From Salminus brasiliensis (lineage: Eukaryota > Chordata > Actinopteri > Characiformes > Bryconidae): a stretch of 64,000 bases of DNA. Below are positions 49,371 to 62,145 of the stretch, in pieces. The notes below the pieces were generated by a model. The model saw only the letters and a list, made by a program, of their open reading frames with translations, searched no databases and had not been told where the DNA came from. The DNA lies in NCBI RefSeq assembly GCF_030463535.1, contig NC_132888.1, forward strand, positions 23,897,269-23,961,268, given 5' to 3'. A program made the translations under genes and the position numbers. Position 1 is the first letter of the stretch; each line of letters opens with the position of its first letter.

Positions 49371-50319
49371 TCTGCAAAGTCCAGCTCCCGTTATTCCTCG
49401 CCACGGAAACTTTGGACAGTCCCTTGGAGAAGGACCCTCCCGTCCCGTCAGCAGAGACCGCGAGGGGGCGTGGCTCGGCACGTGGTCGAAGGAGACTCTT
49501 ACAAATGTCCGGAATGAACTTGGATGAACTGCACCGTTATTTCCTGAGAGGGAGAAAATACAAGACAGTCGACGTGTATGATAAAGTTGGGCGACCTGTA
49601 GGGGGCGCCGGTGCCACACCGAGAGCTGAGCTGAGCGAGAAATAGAGGCAGAGAGAGCTGGTTCGTTTGACTCGGCTCACTAAAAAGAGTCGGCTCTCTC
49701 AGCTCTAATATGGCTCGTTGGATTGTTTTTTTTTTATTTTTTATTATTGCTTAAATTAATTAATTATTTAATTTAAATGAATTACTAATGTAAAAATATA
49801 CTTCATATCACATGGTGGCTCAAATAATAAATATTAAATATTAAAAATATTTTTTTTGTGGTTGTTGTGGAAGCTTGTGGAAACTTTTTCCTCACATTAA
49901 AATGTGTCTGAACTTTACTCCGGTCCCTGTCCCTCACTGTCCTCACCTTTCCAGCTTTCCTCCCTGCTGTAGTGCTCACTGTGCTGTCCCTGTGTGTGTC
50001 TGTGATCCCCCCTCCCCTCCCCTCCCCTTCCCTCCTGCTCAGTCTACAATCCCTTACCAACTAGCATAGCATAGCCTAGCATAGCATAGTCAGCAGTCAG
50101 GAAATATGGATACTGGCTGTTTTATTAACCCTGAGGAAAAAAGGGCTTTTCTGTTTCTGAAGGACAGTCCTGTTAGGGTGTTCAAGAGGGTAGCAGTAAG
50201 CTCACCCACCCAAGCCCTTGTCATCTGCATGGCAAGAAAGATTAAGCATTGTAAATGCAGTCTAAATCAAGTTTTTGTATATATATATATATAAATAAAA
50301 TGCCCTAAGCAAAATGACT

Positions 50320-50445
50320 TTGCTGACTTTACAGGAGAAGGCACAACCGTTCCTCATTTTGAATGGAAGTCAATGTAGAATAAGCGTTTATTCCAGGTCA
50401 TTTAGAGCTTTTCTATTGGTCTGTTGGTCCGGAATTACTGACACA
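50320..50445. repeat. Dispersed repeat, copy 1 of a pair
   Basis: GACTTTACAGGAGAAGGCAC, TGGAAGTCAATGTA and TTTCTATTGGTC recur at 53695-53800. Confidence 0.6.
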
Positions 50446-51504
50446 GTGTTTAGAGCAGCTCCATGGTTCAAATCATGGAGGAAAACTAAAAAAAGATTAT
50501 TTCACGATAACCCACTTAAATTGACTCCAGAACTTACTGAAAGTCCTTCTACTCCTTACACACGGAAATGTAAAAGATCATAAGATCATTTAATTCACAA
50601 ATCATGACTTTACTTGGCTTTTTTCTGCAGGAACTGAACCATGGAATGCCAGAATCCACCATTAGGCCAACTGGATTTGGTGGACGTGGTGGTCTCGAAA
50701 TGAGGGGTGTTCAGGTCGATTTCTGGCGTATTGCTATCACAGGAGCTCCACAGACTGAAAACAACCTAGGCAGACGTCAACAGTCAGACGTTCGTTGCTA
50801 TCTTGGCAGTGAATTGTCAACACAGGCACGTGCAGCCTGACACACGTACACCCCCACTTTACACCATTGAAATAGCAATCGCCAATGTCACGCCCATGAT
50901 TCATTAAATATGGCTTATATGTATATGGCTTTTGAGAGTTTCAAGCAGCACAAGATGTACTCTTTCCGTCGTTCCGATAGCAAAGACACACCAACACACC
51001 CTAAATCAACGGTTAACGGCTCGCCTGAAGAACGCTAAAATAGGGCCCCAGGAGTCAGTAATTCTGCTCTGTGCTTATACTCTAGTCTATAATGAGAATA
51101 CAATATTACTGACAGTTATGAGAATACAATATTTACATTAGGAAATCAACTTATTTACCATGAGGTTAATCTGCTGCCATGGATAACTGTAGAGAGATTG
51201 GGTTTATAAAGGCAACATGAAGACAATGTGATATCTTCTTGTATACTGGGAATTTTTTTTACTGGGTCATTTTTGGTTTCTGGTCGCTCAACAGAAGGAG
51301 CATTAGCTAGCTAGTGTTTGGTGAGGCTGTTATTAAACACAGGGTACCTGCTAGAACTATGTGCAAAGTAAATCCTGACTAAAGAACTACTACTCTTTAC
51401 TGTTTGTACAACACAGCTGTTGCCATTTGTTTACTTGCCAGCTAGCTTGCATTAGGTGAGGCAGACAATTTTGCTAATGCCACTGGCTGCAACACAACCC
51501 TATA

Positions 51505-51830
51505 ACACAACAGATCACAATTGGAGTTGTATGCTGACTTCATCAGTCCACAGCACTTGTTTCCAAAGCTTCCTTCTTACTTCTTACGACTTTTCCATGA
51601 AGACTATGTTTGTGCAAGCCACACTCTTGCCCTAGGTAAACATCCATGCAGATTCTTGACAGTCATATGGGGGATTTGGCTTGCCTGGCTACCAGGACGC
51701 AACCTGTTATGGTCTCAACTTGACCTCCAAAGTTTTTCTGAACCGCCATTTCTTAATAACCCTGGGCTATCTCCTTATAACATTCCCCCTGCCTTGTGGG
51801 CATTGATTACTTTTTAAGAGCTTTAGACAG
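51505..51830 (-). mobile_element. Tc1-like relic
   Basis: GACTTCATCAGTCCACAGCA, CTTTTCCATGAAGACTATG and CCGCCATTTCTTAATAAC are the reversed transposase text of a common fish Tc1-like family. Confidence 0.65.
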
Positions 51831-52779
51831 TTGCTTAGGGGAGTTATTGAGGGTTAGCACAATGTTTGAAAAGACAGAGAATTTATAAATCGTATAAATA
51901 TGATATAGATAACCATTCCGAAATACAATTTGTAACATGAGTGAAAGCGTATTTGGATTTTCTACAAAGAATGTGGTTTATCTTACATACATCAGAGACT
52001 GAGACAACCCAACCCTTCCCCCTCCAACAACACTCTTATTATTGATTGTTTCACAAATTGATATTCATTTGAATAATTTAGTACTTGGTAATTTACAGGG
52101 AGACATGATCTTCAATGTGTATCTCTTTAGCTGAATAACAATGACTTATGCTCAGGCCTTGAAGATTGTTAGGAGGAAGGTGTTTACATTTTCCACAGGA
52201 CTGAGATTCTGTTGAAGCCTGTTAGCAAGGCCCTTCAGCTGCGTTGGGAAGAACTGAAAATATGGTTGAAAGAGTATGGGACACCTATGGGACAAAAAGC
52301 CAAACGAGTGGTATGCTTGTAACCTCTCAGTATGACCTACGTACTCTTGTACTGCGTGGGGTAACGCTCCATACAGGCCAGAAGACCTTTTGCCATCCAC
52401 ATATTTTTTCTCAGTAAACGTTTGGCGTATGGAGGCTGACTGTTGCCAATGGGAAGAATACGGTGATAAGAACTTGTTGGTGCAAATCTTCACATCATCT
52501 GAGCTGAACAACATTATGTTAATTAGACATGCAGTGGTTTTATAGTCATAAGTTTTAGCTTAGTCTTGCTGGGGTACATTCCCCAACACTGTGAATAGTT
52601 AAACGTGATTTCCAAGCAGTCTAAAGTTCAAGATCTCTGTGATATTTCAGATTTCTATCTTTTGTAGAAGGAAAAGGGCCAGATGCTAACTTTTTGGGCA
52701 CCCTGCATGGTCTGTACTTCGTAAAACCCTATAGTAAGTATGTGTTTTTAGCCAGCTAAGAGTCTTGTTTGATAATTGT

Positions 52780-53075
52780 GCTCATTCTTCTTTGCAAAAC
52801 GCTTCAAGTTTCATGAGATTCTTACAAACTAAGGAAACAGCCTGAAAATGCTTTGCTATCTTCTTACAGCCTTCTTCTGCTTTGTAGGCATCAATTATTT
52901 TAATTCTCAGAGCACAAGGCAGCTGCTTAGTGGAGCCCATAGATGGTGATTGTGGGAACATGGTTCTGGCTCTGCCTCATAGTGACTGTGAACAAGCCAT
53001 AGCCCTAATTCCAAAAGCAGACCAGGCTGAAACATTACTTATAGAGTCGTTGAGAATGGCTGGGACTAAATTGAT
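52780..53075 (-). mobile_element. Tc1-like relic, 5' end of transposase
   Basis: GAAAATGCTTTGCTATCTTC, TTTGTAGGCATCAATTATTT and AGTGGAGCCCATAGATGG are the reversed start of a transposase gene of the family at 51505. Confidence 0.65.
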
Positions 53076-53694
53076 GTACATACACATACCTATTCAGCAC
53101 ACAAGTACTGAAAGTGCGGAAACAGCAATGTGTACAATGTGATTTACGGATTTGGGTTCATCTGTCCAATGTTCCAGATGTTCCAATGTTCCAGAAGCTC
53201 TGGTCTTGGTCTAGGTGTTCCCTGACAGACTTGATTCTTGCCCTGATGTTTTCTTTGACAACAAGGGCTTCCTTCATACACATCTACCATGGAAATCAGA
53301 TGTGTGCCTTGTCTCTTTATAATGGTAGAGGCTGTACTGTGGCATCAACTGTGGTAGGAGTAACCTATAGGTGCTGTGATGACTTTTTAGGATTGTTGGA
53401 GACTTCGTGATGCTTCTTGTGGTTCTTCTTGGGCTGAACTTACTAGGGCGGTCTGACCTGGCCATGCTGGAACTTGAATGACTTCTTAAATAATTTCTAA
53501 TGGTTTTAAGATATTTTTCAATTCTTTCCCAGACCCATAAACATCTACAATCTCCTTTCTGAAAGCCACAGAGAGCTCTTTGGATCTGGCCAGGGTGATA
53601 CCAGCAATCAAGATCAAACCAAACTAAATGTCTGAGGTTAAAATGCTAAGACAGTATAAATGTAATATCATCGCTGTCCAGTGAAAAACATGCA

Positions 53695-53820
53695 TTAAAA
53701 TGGTAACTTTACAGGAGAAGGAAAAGACCTTCATAGCTTTCAGTGGAAGTTAATGTAAAAGGACTTCCAAGTCATGTTGGAGCATTTCTATTAGTCCATT
53801 TATCCCGTATTACATATCAC
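53695..53820. repeat. Dispersed repeat, copy 2 of a pair
   Basis: Second copy of the 50320 repeat, with AACTTTACAGGAGAAGGAAA and TGGAAGTTAATGTA. Confidence 0.6.
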
Positions 53821-56465
53821 ACAGGGTACAGATACTGGCAGCTAATAAAAATGTAAAAGAACTGAAGATAAATTCATTTTTGATTACAATCAATTGACTT
53901 CTGGCTTTCTTCTGGCTTTCTTCTTCCCATCCGGTGAAAATAGTTTCTGTGGACCACCTTATTCCCCTCCTCTTTGGCTCCTTGTTGGTAACTTGGACAA
54001 CCTTTATTTGCCAGCCCGTTAAAAGAAACTATTCTGGCCTCTCTTGTTCTCTGACTTCTCTGGGTTTTTAATGTTATAATCGAGTTTAATACTCCTGGAG
54101 AGCACAAACAGCAGCTGTTGAGACAGATTCTTGAGAGAGTCCTGTTCTGGCTCAGTTACCACTATTATATTATCTGTTCATGTTTTCTTCTTTTAGTTTC
54201 AGTTTCGTTCAGTATCAAACCAGTCCTTTCTGGTATATCATCCACGGCTTTCCCAAAGCCGGTCTTCACCTCAATCTCTGCTGCTGTAACTGGGCCAAGT
54301 ACAAACCAGTGCTCAATGCAACAGTCCAGTATAAATAATAGACTATTATGTCCGTTTGGTTCAACTGGTAAAATATAGCCTTGCTTTAAGCCGGTGTTCT
54401 TGATATGCACAATATGCTCAATGCTCTGAGACTTACAGACTTATTTCCCACTATTATTTAATGACATGATGGACAAACTAACAGACCTACATCTTTTGTA
54501 GAGAGTTGAAGTCTTTAGAATTTAGGAAAGTCTGATTAAAGAGGGGGTCCAGAGCGGTCGATTCAGGAGGCTAGAATGAAGGCGCTCCAGCTTTTCCTTT
54601 CTTTCTTTTTTTCTTTCTTTTTTTTGGGGGGGGGTCTTATAAAGGTTTTAACGAGCTTTAAATGACATTATAAATCGAGGGGCTTTACCCTCAGTGTGGC
54701 ATGTTGCCTCTGCTGATTTTACATCATTTGTTTCCGCCTCCCACAAAATCCCATGGCTTGTGCCCACACCACCACAAAGAGCTCAGAAAAGGGACCAGAA
54801 CAGTCCTCCTGGACTCCACAGTCAGGTTAGGCTAGCAGTGATATAACAACTGGGCACGGTTCAGCCAGAGCTGTAAAGTAACGTTCAATCACAACGTTAA
54901 AATCTCACTCTTAAAATACTGACTAATCAGCACATGGTTCTCTCTGGTTTGTATTGAACTGAACTGAAATGCTCGCGTGAAAGAAATCTTTTGTTATTAT
55001 TATTATTATTATTATTACTACTACTACTATTATCCTTCAAAGTATGCGTGCAGTCGTATGCGAAGTTTTGGACAGTCCTATCCAATTGCATGATTGTTGT
55101 TATAAAAAAAATAAATATATCGCGTTATTATAATATTAAGTCTCTGTCTTCTTAGAATTCACTTTTTAATGCACTTAATATTCATATAAAAATCAAAGAA
55201 AGTGTACTTTAAATGTCCCGACTTTTTTTTTTTTTTTTACTTAAAATTGCGGCTATAATTAGTTATAAAATAATGAACCAAAATTAACCACTGAGGTGGA
55301 CTTACAACCTGAAAAGGCTGAATGTGAGTTTATGTAAAATGTACAACACTGCATTGAAGTACCTCTTAAAAGGTGTTTGAAAGAAAATGCCAAGAACATT
55401 TCTCATTTCCATCACCGCGGAAGTTAATAAATGGAATGAATAAAAATGTGGGTTTTAATTCAATTCATTTACGATTTAACTTTAACATATATATATATAT
55501 ATTGTTATTTATTTATTTTATTTTTTTTTGTGTACTGTGATGGTTTGGTCTCTCGCGGCACCGGTTTGGAAATGCAGGTGCTGCAGGTTCCAGTCCAGCC
55601 AAAGAGGGGTAATGTCGGCTGCCTGGTAAACCCTGAACTACGCGCCCGGTGAACACATGTAGCTAATTTGTCTTTGGATGAACGCGGGTGGGCTCTTATT
55701 GATAAACGGCGCAGAAGTTCGGGACGGAGGCTGAATTGCTGTTTCTCCACAATTAACCAATTGTCGCGCGCTGAAAAGGAGCTGTGTTATTATGTCCCGA
55801 ATTAGGTCAGTTCCCGTGCCTTTTGGGGAATGTGAAGGATGCCCAATCTCGTTGGGTCGCAAGAATCACCCCATCTCTTGTTCGTACGGAAGCTCCTCCC
55901 TGCTGCGTCACTGGAGGAAATCTCGGTTTGAGGAGGTGAGGGGACCGATTTCGTTCCGCACCCGTTTTCCCCATAGAGCCCGCTTTCCTGCGCCCGGATT
56001 GGCTGGTGCGCGTCCCGCGTCCTGCGGTGCGCTCGGCTAAATGTGGCCAATCCCAGCGCTGGGGGGGGGGGCGGTCCTTGGCGGAAAACGGGCGGAGACG
56101 CAAAACGCTGGGGGTGAACAGAGGTAACTTGCGGTCAAAGCACAATTTCTCAAGTAGTGGGACCTAATCAAACACCACACTATCTGCATGTATTCACCCA
56201 GAGCCCGGTCATTTAAAGGGTTTACAAGCGTGCACAGCTTGTAGGGGTCTCAAGAACGCCCCCCTAATTATTCAAAGACTTTGATTCAAAGACTTTGATT
56301 TAAAGACAAATGTTATGATTTATGAATAATGAATTATTAGACTGTTGGCTTTGTCGTACACTCCCACACACACACACAAAGATGATGTGCAGAGGCTACT
56401 GGAGTTCATCTGATGAGGGACATGTTAATTAAGGGGCGGACCCCTCCCCATGATGGAGACGCAGC

Positions 56466-56474
56466 TTATTAAAA
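56466..56474 (+). promoter_or_regulatory. Possible TATA-like element of the PLA2-like gene
   Basis: TTATTAAAA about 90 bases before the ATG at 56564, in an otherwise GC-balanced region. Weak evidence. Confidence 0.35.
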
Positions 56475-56563
56475 CCCCGGCAGCTGAAAGCAATCTGCAG
56501 ACCGAGGTTGAGGTGTTGCCCCCCCCCAAGAACTTGTGCTGCTGAAAGTGGCCACGTGCAGAG

Positions 56564-57368
56564 ATGTGGTCAGTCTTCTTTCTGTTCCTGTCTTATCTGG
56601 ACGGAGACTTGGTCAAAGGTGAGCTCCTGGGCCACCCTGTAGATGCGGACAAAGAGAGCAAGGTGGTCTTCCACGCGCTCAGCGACGCTCTCTGCGCAAA
56701 GACCTCCACCGTCGGGCAGTTCAGTCTGCATCAAGTTTCTGATGGGGTCCAGGAGGTCCGCTCCGTGCGCGACCCGGCCGGCCGGCTGGTCCGCTGCTCC
56801 GTGAGCGCCAACGAAACGCAGGTCACTGCCTTCCTGCGCGCCTGTAGGCTGGGGCTGAGAGAGCAGCAGGCCGAGCCCACCGGTTCGGAGCTGAAGCTGA
56901 CCGGCGTGGTCGAAGCCAAGGCGAACTGCGAGCAGCTGAAATCGAAGGATGCAATGGTTGCGCCCGCGCATGCGCAGAGCCGGGGGGAGAGGCAGGTTCC
57001 CGGCGCTGATGGAGCTGGGGAAGTGCAGAAGCTCCGGAGAGCCAAGCGGGGCTTCACCTATCCCGGGACTCTGTGGTGCGGCGCGGGGAACATCGCTGAT
57101 GGCTACGATCAGCTGGGTAAGGAGCATCTCAGGAACCTGTGAGTTGCTGTATGTGTTGAGTTCAGCCTCTTTGACCGGCTGATTCTGTCCACAGGGGAGT
57201 TCACCGAGACCGACAAGTGCTGCCGTACTCATGACCACTGCCCGCACGTCATCCACGCCTTCTCCTCCAACTACGGCTACACCAACTTCAAATGGCATTC
57301 ACTTTCCCACTGCGACTGCGATAACGCGTGAGTAGCAGGACGCACGACTATGACAGCTGGCTTACTTC

Positions 57369-57407
<39 letters not shown>

Positions 57408-59758
57408 CTTGCATAGAATACAAAAAAATCATAGTAATTATGCTGAAATTATGAAATTTGACATCCATTCATTCATTTATATAATAAGTAGGACATACAG
57501 TAGTGCATAGGCAATAAGTGCAAATGTGAGCATAACAGATCAGGCTCTTCTCCTGATCCATGTTTAAAAAAATAAATAAATAAAATAGAAAAAAAAACTC
57601 TTGCATAGAAAAAAAATCATAGTAATTATGCTGAAATGATGCAATTTGACATTTATTTATTTATTTATTATGAGAATAGGCCACAGTACAACCAAAACAC
57701 ACACAGTCTAAGTCTCCCATGCAGAATAAGTAGGACATACAGTAGTGCAAGACCTAGTGCATAGGCAATAAGTGCAAATATGTGCATGTGCAAATGTGAG
57801 CATAACAGATCAGGCTCTTCTCCTGATCCATGTTTAAAATAAATTAAATTAAATAAATAAATAAATAAAAAATGGGTGAGACTAAGGGTGAATTTAAACA
57901 TAATCAAGACAAATGTCTGGATCCCGCAGGCTGAAGAACTGTCTGAGGGTGGTTAATGACACTTCGTCGCGAGTGGTGGGCCAAGCCTTCTTTAACGTGA
58001 TTGAAGTCCCCTGCTTTGAGTTCTCCTTCGAGGAGCAATGTGTTGAGCGTCACTGGTATGGAGTGTAAGTACAGGGCTCTCTGAAATTCTCTGAATATCT
58101 TCGGCAGAACAGGTCCACCAAACATCTGCATCCAACGTGATTCTCGCTTCCTTCTCGTTTTGTAAAGGTGTAAGAGATATGACAGGGTGCCGGTTGCAGT
58201 GCTCAGGGAATCCATTCCCTATGACTTTGGAGGCGTTGACGTTATTGACGTGCTGACCGTAGCGCCTCCCAAGAAGACAGACGAGGACGAGAAGGAGAAA
58301 GAGCAGGGCTCTGAGAGCACGGCGCAGTCTAGCTTCTCGGGCTCCAAAAGCTCTTCCCCAGAAGAGCCCTCCCTCACCAATGTGGTCACTGCCGCTGAGG
58401 ACTTCATTAAAGTGCTTGCCACGGTGTCCACCTCCCAGAGCTCGTCTGCAGACGGTGGCAAGGGGGAGGCGCAGGCCTCCGACAAGAAGCGGAAGAAGAA
58501 TGCTGGCAAAAAGAAGAAGGACTCCAAGAAGAGGCGAGGGAAGGGCAAAGGGAAGAAGAGAAAGCAGAACACGGACAGGGTCTCGAAGGCTGAGGAGGGG
58601 GTCGCCGGTGCTCCTTCTGCTAACCGGACCGAGGAGGTCATCAGTAAGAGTCACTTTGTAGAAGACCCGGGAAATTTTGATAGGGCCGGCAAAAATAACG
58701 GCAATTTCATGACTGGCGTGTTCGATCCTGTGGTTGATGGAGGGCATTCCAATAAGATGATGAGGGATGAGTATCAGAGGATGCCTGATGAGGGTCAGGT
58801 GAGCATCAGTACCACGCCAGATGCAAAGCAAAAGGAAGAAGAAGTGTTGCTTGAGACCCAGAAAAGAACCGAGGACACAGCATCTGCACAGCGTTTGTCC
58901 ACAGGTCACATCTCTTCGACCGTTCCCAGCAAGCCTAGAAGCACTAGGCTGAGGCAAAGGGCGGAAAGAAAAAGGCACAGACATCCAACGCCAACTCCCC
59001 TCCCTTTAGAAACTACCCTGGACAATAAAATGGGAGATAACACTCCACTGAGTGCCACGGAAAGCACCAGCCTAGCAGGTCAGACAACACGCAGCCCCAT
59101 CAGTCCAGCAGAGGAGGAGGCGCCACGTAGCTCAGAGTACCGCAGTGAAAAGGGATCCGCATTTATTGCCGCCACACAGAATACACCCATTGTTGCAACC
59201 AAAAGGCTGAGGTCGAGGCAAAGAGGGGGGAGGAAGAGAAGCAGGAAACTCAGTACTCCTTCCACCCCCATTGCGAGAGAGGTTCCTCATGCTTTCATAG
59301 CAGAAGAACCCTCTGTGCTCCAAACCGACGCAACTCGGGTGCTGACTGCCGACCCATCCCCTGAACCACAGAGCCCATCAGAAAGACTGCAGCCTAATCG
59401 GCTGGAGAACCTGGCAGGAAGTTCTGCAAGATCAACTGTGGGCCCCTCAGGGGAACATCGAGCCAAAAACAGACACCAAAGGTCACACGGCACTAGGGGC
59501 AGAAGGGGACCTCAACTACCCAATGCCAACCTGTCCACTAAGGAGGACCCAAGGCACGAAGACAGAACGACGACCACCACAATTCCTTCGTCGACTGACA
59601 CAGACTCGCATCAGGCGAGCGCTGGGCAGCTATTTCCTCTTTTACAGGCTAGCGTCCTGACAGTGTCGCCCCTCCAAACCAAACCAGCCAAGAGAAGATC
59701 AAGAGAGAGAGAGGATCAGAAAAGAAGAAAAAATAAATCCCCGGAAGCCCAAGTTTGA
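56564..59758 (+). CDS. proca1: Group III secreted phospholipase A2-like protein, probable fish Proca1
   Basis: Four exons join in phase to 803 codons: 56564-57116, 57195-57327, 57930-58064 and 58168-59758 (TGA). The N-terminus has a short hydrophobic run (WSVFFLFLSYL) that could be a signal peptide. A basic RRAKR at 158-162 directly precedes the PLA2 domain (about 163-280), which holds the calcium-loop WCGAG at 171-175, the catalytic pair His197-Asp198 in CCRTHDHC, the Cys-rich CDCD, and CVERHWYGVCKRY. Group III PLA2 enzymes release fatty acids from the sn-2 position of phospholipids. The last exon encodes about 520 further residues, rich in Lys, Arg, Ser, Thr and Pro, with a KKRKK-type cluster near residues 380-410. 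Human PROCA1 lies next to RAB34 and has a related domain followed by a Lys-rich tail, so position and tail favour Proca1; pla2g3 is the alternative name. A polyadenylation signal follows at 59951. Confidence 0.88.
57371..57408. repeat. (TTA)n microsatellite
   Basis: About twelve ATT/TTA units in intron 2 of the PLA2-like gene. Confidence 0.95.
57411..57855. repeat. Tandem duplication of about 200 bp
   Basis: The blocks ATCATAGTAATTATGCTGAA, TAAGTAGGACATACAGTAGT and GGCTCTTCTCCTGATCCATG occur in the same order at about 57411-57585 and again at 57602-57850. In intron 2 of the PLA2-like gene. Confidence 0.9.
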
Positions 59759-59950
59759 TCCATTTGACTACGTGAAGCCAGTCAGTGGAACGGTACCTTT
59801 AGTACTTAGCCTGTTTCTTGATTTACCTTAGAAGCTGAAGTTGGTACAATAAGGACTATATATATAAGCATTGTGTTTATATACTGTTTGCTCAAATCCA
59901 CTGAGGGCAGAGCGTGAGATCAGACAGTGTATCACACACGACCGTTGCTC

Positions 59951-59956
59951 AATAAA
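59951..59956 (+). terminator. Polyadenylation signal of the PLA2-like gene
   Basis: AATAAA 193 bases after the stop. Confidence 0.75.
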
Positions 59957-60338
59957 ATATGTTCTGAAAACCTGTTGTCGAGTGACTCGCAGGATAGAGG
60001 ATTCCTAGCTGCCTTATGCTTGACATATCCCAAAGCACTTAAGTAGGAAGCTAATTCTTGCAGTGGTCTGATATCGCTCGTCATATCGTATACATTGTGC
60101 TCAAGCCACGTATCCGCAGCACACTGGCTCTTTTTACTACAGCCTTTGTTCTAGCAGACTTTGGCCCTCCCTGTTCTTTGCCAGGAACTTAGGGCATTGA
60201 GGGGAAAAAGGGTCACATTCCTTGAAAAAGGATAATCTGCTTTTGGTGCCTCCTACTAGCCCTACAATTTTCAATGAGTGGTGGAACCCCCGGCACAGCA
60301 GTTCAAATCTCCCATCAGCTGATCATCACATGGTTATG

Positions 60339-60372
<34 letters not shown>

Positions 60373-62085
60373 GAACAGCATTGGATCTAGGCATAGTGCA
60401 GGAGGCAGTACCCACTGCTCTCCAGATAGCAACAGTCCTATCCTTTTACTGGTCCCAAGCTGGTAGTAGTTGGTACGTTGAAAGGGTGTACCCAAAGGGG
60501 ACTGCACATAGCTGTGGCCACAAGGGGTCAAGGGGATAGTGGGACATTAAAGGACATTGAAAACTGTACTTTGGAATTAAGGTACGCATTATCTGTAAGG
60601 AATGCAGATAATCAGATAAAAAAAAATAAGGGGGGGGGGGGCAAAAAGAATGCTATATATCCTCTTAAATCCATATTAATTAACATCCCACAGCAGGGAG
60701 GAAAGCTAATAGGAAATACCAGGCGTACGATTGTTCAAAAATATGGTCCGAGGGGAAAGGCCACGCCTTCCTGGTCTGAACACCTCCCCCCCAGAGCCTT
60801 GCTGTACTCAGCACTTTCAGTCTGGGAACCGGGCAACAATGTGCACTTTCACAACAGAGATGTTTCACAGCACAGGACAATAGCCCAGCGTTCAGAGGAT
60901 CCTGACAGCATGAAATAGTACATGTTGTGAACTGGCATTCTTTCCAAACGGGATCAGTTACGGAGCACTATACAGAGTTAAGTGGTGAGAAGGCTCACAT
61001 AAACGAAGTTAAGAAGCTGGACCTTGGGCCCGCAGAAAGCTAAAGGCTCCTGCTGAGCAGTTATGCATTTTCAGAACCACGTTTCTTTTTTTTGGCTTTT
61101 TACCAAGGGGTCAGTGAAGGGTGGCAACACGAAGCCGACGTCTGAGAAGTGTCAATGTCGGGAAAGTCCAGAAAGATTCAAAAAGAGAAAATACAAAAGA
61201 ACTACATGTGTACTATTTCGTTTTGCTGGTCGATTAGGATCAAGCCAAGCATTAACTATGGACCTTTGTAAGACTGTTGCACGATTCTGTAGTCGAGTGG
61301 CCCCTCTTGACCCTCACGTTTCAGTCTGGCATGCTGCCACTGTGAGACAATAAGCGCTTCATTCTTTTCCCTCACTGCCCTGGAACACATTCCCACTACA
61401 TTCAGACTAGACGTTGTGGAACCTTCAGACATGAGGTGGGCAAATAGCACAAACACCTAACACTTCTTCTTAATATCAAGCACACTTTTAAAACTGAAAC
61501 TGAGCGGTGACACAGAAGAACCACTTTTGGTACCATAATGGACCATGTTTCTAATGGAGATGCAAGTGAGTGAGGCTTCTTTAGACCTTCAAAAGGTTCC
61601 TCACACTCAAACATATCTATTGCAAGCATGGTTCCTCTATGGCAGTGCTCAAATAACCATATGTAGAACCTTTTATTTTTAGTTACAGAACAATGCTTAT
61701 TGGTAATGCCGCCCTACAATTGCTTTGGACTGCAGGACGTCCAGGAATCCACCCTTCAAATGGTGTATTCCTATTCCAGCATTTCCAGCACCTGCTGCTC
61801 CAGATTGAGAATTGCTGGTTAGTCAAAAGTGCCTCAGAGTTCTATCACGGGGCACTTTGGATTTTGGGTGTCGACCTTGGAATCTTGGAGATTAATTAAA
61901 TGGATGAGTGGCCAGGTGCTATTCTAGGTGACCTGATGGTGAAGTGTTACAGAAGAAATGATGCATGTGACTTATTTTCATCCAAAGAGCTTGTTTAAAT
62001 GGTCTGTTCTGATTGGCTACCCAATAGAGTGTTGGGTCCCAAAAGCAAAGTTAAAAAAATAAAAAAAAATAAATACATTTTAAAA

Positions 62086-62091
<6 letters not shown>

Positions 62092-62142
<51 letters not shown>
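62092..62142. repeat. (TA)n microsatellite
   Basis: About 25 TA units. Confidence 0.95.

Positions 62143-62145
<3 letters not shown>

Larger units (their letters stand above)
49380..56460. other. Spacer with decayed transposons, no gene seen
   Basis: From 50.1 to 54.4 kb the DNA is a patchwork of old repeat pieces (separate entries). 54.4-56.4 kb holds a poly-purine/pyrimidine tract near 54595-54640, an (ATT)n run at 54990-55035 and a CpG-rich block at about 55750-56110 that could be regulatory. No exon-like frames are seen. Confidence 0.6.

Noticed and set aside
50604-50840. 78-codon plus-strand frame in the transposon graveyard
   Set aside because: Surrounded by repeat pieces and without recognisable homology; probably part of an old element.
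56570-58984. Long minus-strand frames (242 and 330 codons) opposite the PLA2-like exons
   Set aside because: They are antisense shadows; the plus-strand exons have splice sites, phase and catalytic motifs.
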